Notes: generated by a model from the sequence alone, not told the origin. 64,000 nucleotides of DNA from Alisma plantago-aquatica (GCA_963693085.1 OY856412.1:965554281-965618280), one strand, 5' to 3'. Shown: positions 23,585 through 33,398, counted from the stretch's first letter. Made by a program: numbers and translations.

Positions 23585-23608
23585 ACCCTTCTCGGTCGAC
23601 AAATTTAA

Positions 23609-23789
23609 ACTTTTATATTTGGAAAATAATATAGAGTATCGATATACAAATCGAGATAAAAGAGATTAACCAAACCACACACATATAATAGGGATTATTG
23701 GCATAACCATGCTACATAACCACCATAAAAACTTGCTTTTAGGGAGATGCATGTAAATTATATATATATATATATAGAGAGAGAGAGTC
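23609..23789. other. AT-rich flank, no gene seen
   Basis: Sequence unrelated to copia copy C resumes at about 23609 and grades into a TA then GA microsatellite (23760-23788). No coding or element signature was recognised. Confidence 0.5.
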
Positions 23790-24148
23790 AGGCTAGACTA
23801 CACTCGAGTGTATTCGGAGCAGAATACACTCAAGTAGTTTTCCATGATGCTATATTTTTTTTCAAAAATATAATCTGTTGATCTTCTTAAACACCTTGTG
23901 AATAGCTCATATCCAAAATTTGAGCACAATTGGACATTTATAGGTCATGTTATAAAGACCGCAAAAATTATGCATTTCAAATTAGTTTCGCACGTCGATT
24001 TTTTTGCCCTTGGATGAGTGACTTACACTCATCCAAATGGGCTCAAAATTTGTATGTAACCTAGTTATAATATGACAGTGAAGATCAATGGTTTACATTT
24101 TGCAAAAAGTAGTCTTGATATGCAAACATACTTGAGTGTATTCTAGCC

Positions 24149-24149
<1 letters not shown>
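23790..24149 (+). mobile_element. MITE copy 1 in TA/GA microsatellite
   Basis: About 360 bp with terminal inverted repeats AGGCTAGACTACACTCGAGTG and CTTGAGTGTATTCTAGCCT. It is non-coding and flanked by (TA)n(GA)n on the left and (TA)n on the right. Its interior (TGATCTTCTTAAACACCTTG, GGATGAGTGACTTACACTCATCC) recurs inverted in copy 2. Insertion into TA microsatellite resembles the Micron-type MITEs described in rice. No transposase is visible. Confidence 0.75.
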
Positions 24150-24213
<64 letters not shown>

Positions 24214-24229
24214 AGGGAGAGAGAGAGTC
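24150..24229. repeat. Compound (TA)n-(GA)n microsatellite
   Basis: About 35 bp of TA dinucleotides followed by about 45 bp of GA with GGGA variants, between the two MITE copies. Similar tracts lie outside both copies (23760-23788 and 24615-24672). Confidence 0.9.
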
Positions 24230-24614
24230 AAGCTAGAATACACTCGAGTGTACAAATCGCACAAATACACTAAACTGTGTTTGCTTATCAAGACTGTTTT
24301 TTTGCAAAATGTAAACCATTGATCTTCATTTTCATACTATAACTAGGCTGCATACAAATTTTGAGCCCATTTGGATGAGTGTAAGTCACTCATTGAAGGG
24401 CAACAAAATCAACGCAAAAAATAAATTTGAAATGCATAATGGTTAAGGTCTTTATAAGATGACATATAAATGTCCAAATGTGATCAAATTTTGCATATGA
24501 GCTATTCACAAGATGTTTAAGAAGATCAATGGATTAGATTTAAAAAAAAAATTGTATCATGAAAAACTACTTGAGTGTATTCTGCTCCGAATACACTCGA
24601 GTGTATTCTAACCT
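24230..24614 (-). mobile_element. MITE copy 2, inverted relative to copy 1
   Basis: About 385 bp, the reverse complement of copy 1 with moderate divergence. Ends are AAGCTAGAATACACTCGAGTG and CACTCGAGTGTATTCTAACCT. The right flank is (CT)n(TA)n, the mirror image of the left flank of copy 1, so the two copies and their microsatellites form one large inverted repeat of about 0.9 kb. Confidence 0.75.
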
Positions 24615-24616
24615 AA

Positions 24617-24675
<59 letters not shown>

Positions 24676-25320
24676 TTTGGGATTATGTGTGGTATTTGAT
24701 TGGGCATAATAATTCACATCGTATGCAATAATTAAATGATAAAACCAAAAATCTAATCATATCGATTAAAAAAAATAGTAGATTGGTGTGGATTTGATAT
24801 CATTGTAGGGAAATATGGCTACAAAATAGGTAGCAAAAATAAAAAAATTACTAGCATATTCCCCATAAACCAAAGAATCGTGTCAATAGATATGAGATGG
24901 GAATGATGATTTTGAGGATATACCTAGTACTGGAGCAAGTCCAGAGACATCTCCTCGTCGTTGTTGATGTGAAACTATCTTCTAGTTGCACTGGGACTCG
25001 TCTCATGTTCTCTTGATCTGTACCACAAACTATAGGTTGACGTTGTCCTCCTAGCAATAGACAACAACCTCCACGCATCAATGGAAGTCCACATAGACCG
25101 TCTAGAACTCATGTCATCCTAGTAGAGTTGACAGGAAGGAGTTATCCCTCATATTGGTGTACTAGTCACCAACTTACTCTCCCACAATTATTTCTCCCTT
25201 GATATTCCTTCCTTTAGTGGGTAGGACCTGCTCGGGCTCTCTATTGGTTACCACAACCAGAGAGGACAATATTTTTAAGAAGCAATTGAGTTGTGTTCTA
25301 AGAAGCCCCCAATGCCCCTC

Positions 25321-25328
25321 TATTTATA
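25321..25328 (-). promoter_or_regulatory. TATA box of the LTR-like relic
   Basis: TATAAATA on the minus strand inside a CCTCC...GAGGGGC context, consistent with an LTR promoter about 0.5 kb from the TGTAGGG edge. Confidence 0.4.
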
Positions 25329-25699
25329 GGAGGGTTTAAGGTCTGGATTCCCAATCTATGTGGGAGTGGAAAGGATTGGAAGATCTTAAACTTTCACAAC
25401 CTACAAGTGTCAAACTGGTCAGTTGGCAACCAAATCGGTCAGTTGATACATGAGCTGATCAGTTCGTCCTGTGAACCGGTCATTTCTCATGTTTCCCAAT
25501 CGCATATAACTTTGGCAGTTCATTTCCAATCAATGCTAAACATCAATTCTTTGAACCAATCGAATTAAGAAAGTGAAACGACCAACTTTTCTCATGAATT
25601 TAGGAAAGTCACCAGAACCTTTGGTTGGCTCAACCAAGCCAATCGGTTCACTAAGTGAACCGGTCATCTCTCCCAACCTGAGCCGACCGGTTCACCCAG

Positions 25700-26044
25700 T
25701 GAGCCGATCGGTTGGTGCCCTGATTAATGAAGAACTCAACCAATTCAATTTCTAATTAACATGACACTCCAAACGGTCATCTCATCACATGAGCTGATCG
25801 GTTGGGAGATCAGTCAGCTAATTTATTTCTTGAATTGAATACCTAAACACTTTAGTAATCAATCCAATCATTAGTGATCCGATCAGTTGGTGCCATGCTT
25901 CATGCAGAACTCAGCCAATTCAATTTCTAATCAACATGACACTCCAAATGATCATTTCATCACATGAACCGATCGGTTGGGAGATCAGTCAGCTAATTTG
26001 TTTCTTGAATTGAATACCTAAACACTTTAGTAAGCAATCCAATC
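25700..26044. repeat. Two-copy tandem repeat, period about 173 bp
   Basis: Both copies start GATC(C)GATC(G/A)GTTGGTGCC and include CAATTCAATTTCTAAT(T/C)AACATGACACTCCAAA and GGGAGATCAGTCAGCTAATTT. The copies differ by a modest number of substitutions. Confidence 0.75.
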
Positions 26045-27026
26045 ATCATTCAAGATCAAAATCCTCTTCTAGGTCAAGACCTATGTTTGTGACCCTATAG
26101 GTCCCTTATTATGTTGGCATGAGTGTCTATAACAAATTTTGACATCACAAGCAATCAGCGGTGCCTAGTCACACATCAATGCTATCTAAGTAAATGGAAA
26201 GTTAGAGAACAACTTCAACCTATAATCTGTGTGTGGTGTTATAGTGTTTGTATAGTTCCTTTTCCACTAATATCCAGATTGATCTCGAGGCATGGAGTAG
26301 TCATATTCTTCAACATTCAACCTTATTCCTTGAACAAGAGTAGACTGACTGAGATATATGTAAGCTCGATATCACATATTGACTCACATATGCATGGCCA
26401 TGCTTTTCTCAGTCTCAATAATCAAGAGGTCTTGGATATCATACTCCTGTAGGAGGGACAAATCCCATCTACATCACTCACAGTCAGTCCCCATGTGTCA
26501 CAGTCACCCATTCATCACCATATCGTAACCCGTATTCAAGATTATGTTTGATAATGTCAAATCATATCGAATGACATGTGATGAGTGTATTGACTTTAGG
26601 TCTAAAAGCTACAATCACCACCAACACTATGAGAGTTGACTATGACTACCACGGTAATGGCTTCCATGTGTCAGTTTCATGGTGGGTCTACCCAATACAC
26701 TATTCTCTAACATGTATTTGTGTGTTGTGTTTGATATCACCATATAATGACTAATGAGATTCTGTCATCAACCAATTGACACTCTAATCTTATGTGTTAT
26801 TACTATCTATCTACCTTACATAATAACAACTGATCAGAGACATAATGAGAATGTATATACTCTTAAGATCTACATGATCTCATTGTTCAAGTGACATACT
26901 TGAAGACATACATCATTAGGTAATATCATTCTCTAAACATTTATAATGTTACATAATTGTCTCATAACTAAACAAAATATGATAATTATGAAGCTTGCTT
27001 TTATTAATAATCAAATCATTTACACA

Positions 27027-27308
27027 CTATGTGATTACAATCATCATATGATTGGCTCTCTGGACATACACACCAACACTTATATCGATGCACTTACATA
27101 GGTCAAACTTTAAGGCAGTTAGGAGCATCGTCATGGGTTGTATGTGTAGTTCTTCATTAATGATTAGACGAGGTTGTTCATATATGGTCTCTTTGAAGGC
27201 CCAAGCATCAGTATGATTAGCAAGATCCTTGTTGGTGAGTGAGGTGTACTTTCCATTGGTGAACCAATAATGGAACTTAAGAGCCTCTTGGGCCATCATG
27301 GCTAACAC
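27027..27308 (-). CDS. Unidentified ORF remnant, 93 codons
   Basis: Open frame giving MLAMMAQEALKFHYWFTNG...AWAFKETIYEQPRLIINEEL. The composition looks protein-like (aromatic residues, regular polar spacing). The same frame continues upstream (27309 to about 27450) with one stop, through a short tandem duplication that repeats an IGSST-type peptide. I do not recognise the family. It may be a decayed element ORF next to the LTR-like relic, and it is interrupted by the insertion at 27469. Confidence 0.3.
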   Translation of the reverse strand: MLAMMAQEALKFHYWFTNGKYTSLTNKDLANHTDAWAFKETIYEQPRLIINEELHIQPMTMLLTALKFDLCKCIDISVGVYVQRANHMMIVIT

Positions 27309-27311
27309 GAT

Positions 27312-27402
27312 AGCTTTAGGTATTTGATCCGTGGATGAGCCGATGGCTTTAAAATGGTAGCTTTAGGTATTTAATTGGTGGATGAGCCGATGGCTTTCTT
27401 GT
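27312..27402. repeat. Short tandem duplication, period about 45-50 bp
   Basis: TAGCTTTAGGTATTTGATCC(G)TGGATGAGCCGATGGCTTT occurs twice in succession, with TTTAATTGG replacing TTTGATCCG in the second copy. Confidence 0.6.
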
Positions 27403-28190
27403 GAAGCTCTTTGGTGTTGTTGTATGTCATCAAAGGAGTCATCGATCACTGACTCCATGCAGATGGAATGAAAACTACTAGAGGGGGGGTGAATAGAGTT
27501 GTATAGATAATTTAACAATTATTGAACTCAAACAACCACAATGAAAATATTGGACAAGGAGACACAAGGTTTAGAGTGGTTCCAACTATAGCAAATACTA
27601 TAGCCGTCAGTCCACTACCCGGTTGCTTACCCAACCGGGATTTGAAAAGAAATTTATTTTATTACCTCTTCAAGGAATTTACATAAAATACAATCTCTTT
27701 TCCTAAACCCTTCAAGCAGCCTTCACCTAGAAGTAATCGCCAACCTTGAAGCAGCCTTCCCTTGAAGTAGATGCACCAACTCCCGTTGCACCAGCCTTCT
27801 GAAGTAGCTTCCCTTGCGATAGCCTTCTTGAAGTAGCTTGAAGTCCCCTTCTCCACCTGAGAAGTCAACCCTCTCCAATCCGCAGCCTCCAACCCTAGGA
27901 GTAGCAAGGAGAGTACAAAAGATAAACAGGAACAAGAAAGAAAAAGGAAATTACAACTTATCCTTTAAGCCCGAGGCTTGATATGCCTAGATCAAGCGTA
28001 AGATCTCCTAGCCAAGTATGTGAACTAGTGATTGCTGTGGGTAGGAGAATCTAGCCTATAGGACCCGAGATTGAGCTAAGGAGAATGTAGGCCAATGATC
28101 ACAGTGCTCAAATTGCTTGCAAAAGATTGCTCAAGTATGCTCAAGTGTATTCTCAAGTGTAACAAGTGAATTCTAGTGTCCTATGGCTTG

Positions 28191-28201
28191 TCCTATTTAT
28201 A
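28191..28201 (-). promoter_or_regulatory. TATA box in the 3' LTR
   Basis: TATAAATAGGA on the minus strand, conserved among all three LTRs of the family in the window. Confidence 0.7.
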
Positions 28202-28337
28202 GGAATGGCCTAAGTATGCTTAAGGACGTTCTAGACAACTTCTAGGGGTTTCTAAGTGCTTAACTAGCCGTTAGGTACAAAGTTGTTGCTTTAACAACGA
28301 CTAATTAATTTATTCTGCAGTTGCTGTCAGAGACCAT

Positions 28338-28527
28338 CTCGGTCGACAATTTGTCGACCGAGATACCTACTCGGTCGAAGTTTTGTCGACCGACAGGCTC
28401 TCTGGATCAACGTTCATTTGCAACTGCCAACTACTTTGTCAGCTGTGTCTAACGACTACTTGGGTCATTCTCGGTCGAGAAGTTTGTCGACCGAGAGTGT
28501 CTCGGTCGAGGAGTGTGGTCGACCGAG
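28338..28527. repeat. Paired palindromes in the 3' LTR
   Basis: Four dyads: TCGGTCGACAATTTGTCGACCGA-type at 28338-28364, 28369-28395, 28471-28497 and 28500-28527. Arms of 8-9 bp pair around centres of 6-9 bp. They sit about 140-330 bp upstream of TATA on the minus strand. Confidence 0.9.
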
Positions 28528-28875
28528 ATTGACCCTGTTTTCAATCTTTTAATTAAACCACTAAGTATGTGTGAGTGTGCATAAGTGATCCTATTTGAAT
28601 GGGATGACTTGTCTAAATGTGGTGTTTATCTAGGGAGAATCTAACGCTTGATTTACATGCAATCTAAGTACTTGTACATTATATATTTGTACAAGTTTTT
28701 ACAACAGTGATTACATTGCATGGAAATATAAATATGTAAGCTCTTGGATTTTCCCTAGTTGCTTTGTCATCCAACTTAACCCTGCACACTCAAGTAGCTC
28801 GTTAGATTAATAAGAATGAAATGTTTGTCATCATCGAAACAAAGGGATTTATCATAATGTCCAATTTATCCAACA

Positions 28876-29502
28876 ATCTCCCCCTTTTTGAAGATGACAA
28901 ACATTTCCTAAATATGAAATAAGGAAATATAAAGTATGTGAGTTTCATACCTGAAAAATTACCTTTTGTACAAGTGAGTGTTGGCCATCAAGATGAAACT
29001 CATTTATATTTTAGATTTTATATTCTTTCTCCCCCTTTGTCATTTCAAAAAGATATCCAATTTGAATATTTTATTTTTCTTCTCCCCCTTAATTTTATAT
29101 TATGCTCCCCCTTAAATAGATATCCTATTAGGAACATGGATTTTATATCATTTTTGTCTAATTTAGCCACAATTTATTTCTCAATCATTTGCAAAGGATG
29201 TTACGCCTTGAAATGATATGAGATCATGTTAGGTTCATGGCATATGTATATTTGTTTCTCACCCATTTTGCAAGGGATGTTAAGCCCCAATGAAATGAGA
29301 GTCCTTTAAGCTTAGAATATATGAAGATGTCTCTAACCAAATGCAAGGGATGTTAAGCCCTGATTTGTTTAGAGAGTTCCTTTAAGTACAAGATTTATTC
29401 ATAGATTTCTTCATGAGTAGGATTAAAAATACTAAGGTCGTAACAAGCTCCAACTGATCGAATTTGTAAGCTTCTTAATTTTGATTTTGTAAGCTCCCCC
29501 TT
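28876..29502 (-). other. Polypurine tract with four additional AAGGGGGAG tracts
   Basis: The true tract CAAAAAGGGGGAGAT adjoins the LTR at 28876-28890. AAGGGGGAG-type words recur at about 29029-29038, 29081-29090, 29104-29113 and 29493-29502. The repetition is shared with copy C. Confidence 0.8.
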
Positions 29503-30989
29503 AATCTTACAATTTAAAGCTTCTAAGGTCACAAATTTTATTTTCATTTTGACCTTTTATCAAAAGTATACTAAGATTAAGTTTTAATAAAATGATGTCC
29601 AAATAAGCATTTTGTCAAAGCTTATTTTAGGTCGCCCTTGACTACGACCATAGCGCCCCTTGGTCAATTTTAATTTTTAACCAAGAGGCAAATTCTGCAG
29701 ATTTGCAAATTAAGCATTCATATGTGAGGTATAATTTTTGCAGATAGCTATAAATATCAATTTGAAGCACATTGAGATATACCTATCAAATCCCATTTCT
29801 TCTTATACCCTTATCATCTTTTTAGAAACATATATTTTGAAAGCAAGATTAATATCTTTAAAGTCAAGATATTTGCTTTTGAATTATTAGAACATGCAGA
29901 TAAATACATTAATATTTTGTTCTAAGAGCCACCGTTTGGCTTGTCACAGCAACATCTTCATCACAAGCTGTGTCCACAATTATTGTCTATTATGTCAAGA
30001 TGCTTCTATGCTAATGACATTCATAATCACAATGATCATTCATAATTTGAATATATGACTCAAAGCTTATTTTAAACCAATGAATCCATAATGATCATGA
30101 TGAAGCATGTTAAGTAATTCTCAATATGAAAACATTTTCTTAAAAATGAAAGCATGATTAATATCTCAAGTCTTTTTAAAGATATCAATTTGAGAAATTT
30201 TATAATATTATGTTCTTTGCAAGCATTTTTTAATAGTCATATCACCAATGGATTATTTTGCTTGCTTATCATCAAGAATCATGCATGCAATTATCATTAT
30301 CTATTTGTGTTAGCACAACATCATGCTCAATGATGAAATAGTTAAAGCATGTCCATGATGTAATGATAGAATGATGAAATACAGTGATTGTAATCATTAA
30401 ACACATGATTTCTATCTAGATAGATGCTTTAAAGAAAATCATGTAAAGCATTGTAAAATAGGGATTTCTAAACTTAATTTTATCTTATTTAGAGAATGAT
30501 GTCATTTATATTAAAAAAGATCTTCAACTTATTTTGTAGAACAGTCATTAACAACAGATAGATAGCCATCGATCAATTAGTTGTTCAGTAATTTCATTGC
30601 AGACTGAAATCAGTGACCAGTTCGGTCGACAATTTCTCGACCGACTGACTGTTCGGTCGACGATTTCTCGACCGACAAGGTTTCTGTTTTAACCTACAGA
30701 ACTATTTATTGATTTCAAGTAAAATGTAGACTATGTCTAAATCAATTTTGCAGTTTAAGAATCAGTTTTAGTTGAGATAGAACATATGAATATCAAAGTA
30801 ACATTTAGATCAAATCTCAACTAATCATATTCAAAATATTAAGTTTTGAGGACCTTAATTGAGATAAGTTTTCAAGTTAGAGATTTTAGTTACTTAAATC
30901 ATTTAGTTATCCCTTTATGTTAAGTTGAGATAGACATAAGGATGTGCAATTTAAAGTTTTCGGTCATATCTCAACTTAGTCTAATCAAT
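28891..30989. other. Non-coding internal region of the young copia derivative
   Basis: About 2.1 kb of AT-rich sequence with no supported frame. It contains three spaced copies of a CAAGGGATGTTAAGCC word (near 29197, 29271 and 29343, period about 73 bp) and one palindrome pair (30621-30676). The pol genes of an autonomous element would occupy this position. Confidence 0.75.
30621..30676. repeat. Palindrome pair downstream of the Gag-like ORF
   Basis: Two adjacent dyads, TTCGGTCGACAATTTCTCGA and TTCGGTCGACGATTTCTCGA, each followed by CCGAC. They lie about 310 bp beyond the ORF stop, equivalent to the gag-pol spacer array of copy A. Confidence 0.85.
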
Positions 30990-31940
30990 TCAATTTGGGG
31001 GTTTCGGAACCCATACTAACTCAACATTCCTTTTCTTGTATGGGCATGAAAAAGAGTAATGTCCAAGACGTGAGCAATAATGGCAACATATAGAATCAAC
31101 CTCAAGTCTATTTCTATGGTTTTGTTCTAGGTTGTTCTTTTGTACAAATGTGGCTTGACGTGCTCGTGTCTTTCTCCAACTAGGTTGTTGATGAGATTTC
31201 CCTTTGGGCTTGTAACCTAGTCCTCTTCTCCCAATTTGATGATAGGAGTCATCCAATATTCTATCAAGGATTCCATTGTTGCTTAGCCTAGTAACTTCTT
31301 GTTGCAACTTAGCGATCTCATCCATTCTTTTCTTAATGTCTAGTTTTGCTTGATCTAGATTAGATGATAAAGAATTCCTTTCTTTCACTATATTATCATA
31401 ATCTAGATGTGTACACAAAACAAGTTGTTTTTGAAAATCATTTAACCTTGCAAGTAATTCAACCTTTTCTTGGGATAGAATATCATAATTTGTTTCTAGA
31501 GAAAAAAGCTTTTCATCACTATTGCGTAGAGATGATTTCAAAGTATGATTTTCAGAAATAATGCTATCTTTTTCAAAACTAAGATCATTCAATTTAGCAT
31601 ATAGATCTTCTTTTTCGGATGTAAGAGCAAGAAGTCTAGCATTTAACTCATCGTTTGTTTTATTAGACTTCTTTAATTTCTTCTTGCACTCAATATACTT
31701 ATTGTGTGTTTCTTCAAGACTAGAAATTAGCTCTTCTTTTGATAAATCAAGAAGGCTTACCTCTTCTTCTTCTTCCTCATTGGTTGTAGCAATGAAACAA
31801 TTCTTATGGACCTCTTTCTTCTTTTCTTTCCATGGACAGCCGATTGTTGTATGGTTCGTTCCTAAACACCAATTGCAGCTTGTTGAAAGTTGGTCCAAGT
31901 TGCTCCTTTGCCTGCGGTTGTAGTCACCTCCACCCTTCAT
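30990..31940 (-). CDS. Gag-like protein with two zinc knuckles and a coiled coil, intact
   Basis: 316 residues, starting 34 bp inside the internal region from the primer-binding site. Residues about 20-35 form a C-x2-C-x4-H-x4-C knuckle (CNWCLGTNHTTIGC). A Glu run (about 55-61) precedes a long Lys/Glu/Leu/Asn coiled coil (about 65-215). A basic Gln/Arg stretch follows (about 235-270), then a second knuckle, CHYCSRLGHYSFSC (about 286-299), and a C-terminus ELVWVPKPPN matching the Gag end of copy A. The UBN2-type capsid region present in copy A is missing. The protein could bind RNA and oligomerise, but probably cannot build a shell alone; it may assist or interfere with helper Gag. The uninterrupted frame fits the youth of the insertion. 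Confidence 0.85.
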   Translation of the reverse strand: MKGGGDYNRRQRSNLDQLSTSCNWCLGTNHTTIGCPWKEKKKEVHKNCFIATTNEEEEEEVSLLDLSKEELISSLEETHNKYIECKKKLKKSNKTNDELNARLLALTSEKEDLYAKLNDLSFEKDSIISENHTLKSSLRNSDEKLFSLETNYDILSQEKVELLARLNDFQKQLVLCTHLDYDNIVKERNSLSSNLDQAKLDIKKRMDEIAKLQQEVTRLSNNGILDRILDDSYHQIGRRGLGYKPKGKSHQQPSWRKTRARQATFVQKNNLEQNHRNRLEVDSICCHYCSRLGHYSFSCPYKKRNVELVWVPKPPN

Positions 31941-31973
31941 TCTTCAAGACCTGGTTAGGGTTCCTTGAAGCCT

Positions 31974-31985
31974 GCTCTGATACCA
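31974..31985 (-). other. Primer-binding site of the young copia derivative
   Basis: TGGTATCAGAGC on the minus strand, 2 bp from the LTR; a perfect complement of the initiator methionine tRNA 3' end. Confidence 0.92.
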
Positions 31986-32708
31986 ATTGAAAACTACTAG
32001 AGGGGGGTGAATAGAGTTGTATAGATAATTTAACAATTATTGAACTCAAACAACCACAATGAAAATATTGGACAAGGAGACACAAGGTTTAGAGTGGTTC
32101 CAACTATAGCAAATACTATAGCCGTCAGTCCACTACCCGGTTGCTTACCCAACCGGGATTTGAAAAGAAATTTATTTTATTACCTCTTCAAGGAATTTAC
32201 ATAAAATACAATCTCTTTTCCTAAACCCTTCAAGCAGCCTTCACCTAGAAGTAATCGCCAACCTTGAAGCAGCCTTCCCTTGAAGTAGATGCACCAACTC
32301 CCGTTGCACCAGCCTTCTGAAGTAGCTTCCCTTGCGATAGCCTTCTTGAAGTAGCTTGAAGTCCCCTTCTCCACCTGAGAAGTCAACCCTCTCCAATCCG
32401 CAGCCTCCAACCCTAGGAGTAGCAAGGAGAGTACAAAAGATAAACAGGAACAAGAAAGAAAAAGGAAATTACAACTTATCCTTTAAGCCCGAGGCTTGAT
32501 ATGCCTAGATCAAGCGTAAGATCTCCTAGCCAAGTATGTGAACTAGTGATTGCTGTGGGTAGGAGAATCTAGCCTATAGGACCCGAGATTGAGCTAAGGA
32601 GAATGTAGGCCAATGATCACAGTGCTCAAATTGCTTGCAAAAGATTGCTCAAGTATGCTCAAGTGTATTCTCAAGTGTAACAAGTGAATTCTAGTGTCCT
32701 ATGGCTTG

Positions 32709-32719
32709 TCCTATTTATA
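32709..32719 (-). promoter_or_regulatory. TATA box in the 5' LTR
   Basis: TATAAATAGGA on the minus strand. As this is the 5' LTR, it is the likely promoter for the element transcript. Confidence 0.72.
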
Positions 32720-32855
32720 GGAATGGCCTAAGTATGCTTAAGGACGTTCTAGACAACTTCTAGGGGTTTCTAAGTGCTTAACTAGCCGTTAGGTACAAAG
32801 TTGTTGCTTTAACAACGACTAATTAATTTATTCTGCAGTTGCTGTCAGAGACCAT

Positions 32856-33045
32856 CTCGGTCGACAATTTGTCGACCGAGATACCTACTCGGTCGAAGTT
32901 TTGTCGACCGACAGGCTCTCTGGATCAACGTTCATTTGCAACTGCCAACTACTTTGTCAGCTGTGTCTAACGACTACTTGGGTCATTCTCGGTCGAGAAG
33001 TTTGTCGACCGAGAGTGTCTCGGTCGAGGAGTGTGGTCGACCGAG
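32856..33045. repeat. Paired palindromes in the 5' LTR
   Basis: Same four dyads in two pairs as in the 3' LTR, upstream of the TATA box at 32709-32719. Confidence 0.9.
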
Positions 33046-33398
33046 ATTGACCCTGTTTTCAATCTTTTAATTAAACCACTAAGTATGTGTGAGTGTGCAT
33101 AAGTGATCCTATTTGAATGGGATGACTTGTCTAAATGTGGTGTTTATCTAGGGAGAATCTAACGCTTGATTTACATGCAATCTAAGTACTTGTACATTAT
33201 ATATTTGTACAAGTTTTTACAACAGTGATTACATTGCATGGAAATATAAATATGTAAGCTCTTGGATTTTCCCTAGTTGCTTTGTCATCCAACTTAACCC
33301 TGCACACTCAAGTAGCTCGTTAGATTAATAAGAATGAAATGTTTGTCATCATCGAAACAAAGGGATTTATCATAATGTCCAATTTATCCAACATGGAA

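Larger units (their letters stand above)
13738..23608 (-). mobile_element. Two SIRE/Maximus-like copia copies sharing one LTR (composite, both truncated)
   Basis: In minus-strand order the segment reads third ORF (23430-22233), polypurine tract, LTR (21560-20111), primer-binding site, gag, pol, third ORF again (14156-13738). The single LTR is flanked by primer-binding site plus gag on one side and polypurine tract on the other, so it serves at once as the 3' LTR of one copy (C, right) and the 5' LTR of another (A, left). The period between the two third-ORF copies is about 9.3 kb, which fits one LTR plus one internal region. The ORF3 copies differ at many positions, so this is not a very recent duplication. 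Confidence 0.75.
24807..26980 (-). repeat. LTR-like relic with internal tandem duplication
   Basis: It begins TGTAGGGAAATATGGCTAC at its left edge (the 3' end of an LTR read on the minus strand). Just left of it the minus-strand ATGATATCAAATCC is a degenerate match to the methionine-tRNA primer site. A minus-strand TATA box (TATAAATAG) lies at 25320-25328. A segment of about 173 bp is tandemly duplicated (25700-25873 and 25874-26044) and contains CCGATCGGTTGG palindromes. No gag or pol remains beside it. The right border is not defined; about 26.98 kb is a guess. Confidence 0.45.
27469..28875 (-). repeat. 3' LTR of the young copia derivative
   Basis: Minus-strand ends are TGTTGGATAAATTGG and ...TAGTTTTCA. 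Same family as the LTR at 20111-21560. Confidence 0.93.
27469..33393 (-). mobile_element. Complete young non-autonomous copia (SIRE-like) element with Gag-like ORF only
   Basis: 5925 bp, bounded by a 5-bp target duplication TGGAA (27464-27468 and 33394-33398). LTRs of 1407 and 1406 bp differ, by eye, only in the length of one G run near their 3' end. The primer-binding site is at 31974-31985 and the polypurine tract adjoins the left LTR. The 3.1-kb internal region holds one intact 316-codon Gag-like ORF and no protease, integrase, reverse transcriptase or RNase H. It must therefore have been mobilised by an autonomous relative, probably one like copy A. LTR identity implies a very recent insertion. 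Confidence 0.92.
31988..33393 (-). repeat. 5' LTR of the young copia derivative
   Basis: 1406 bp, the same as the left LTR except for a six- versus seven-base G run. Ends TG...CA. Confidence 0.93.

Noticed and set aside
27662..27907. 81-codon and overlapping 70-codon minus-strand frames, repeated at 32180-32425
   Set aside because: They lie inside the LTRs downstream of TATA and are identical because the LTRs are; the overlapping alternative frames and lack of a domain argue against coding.
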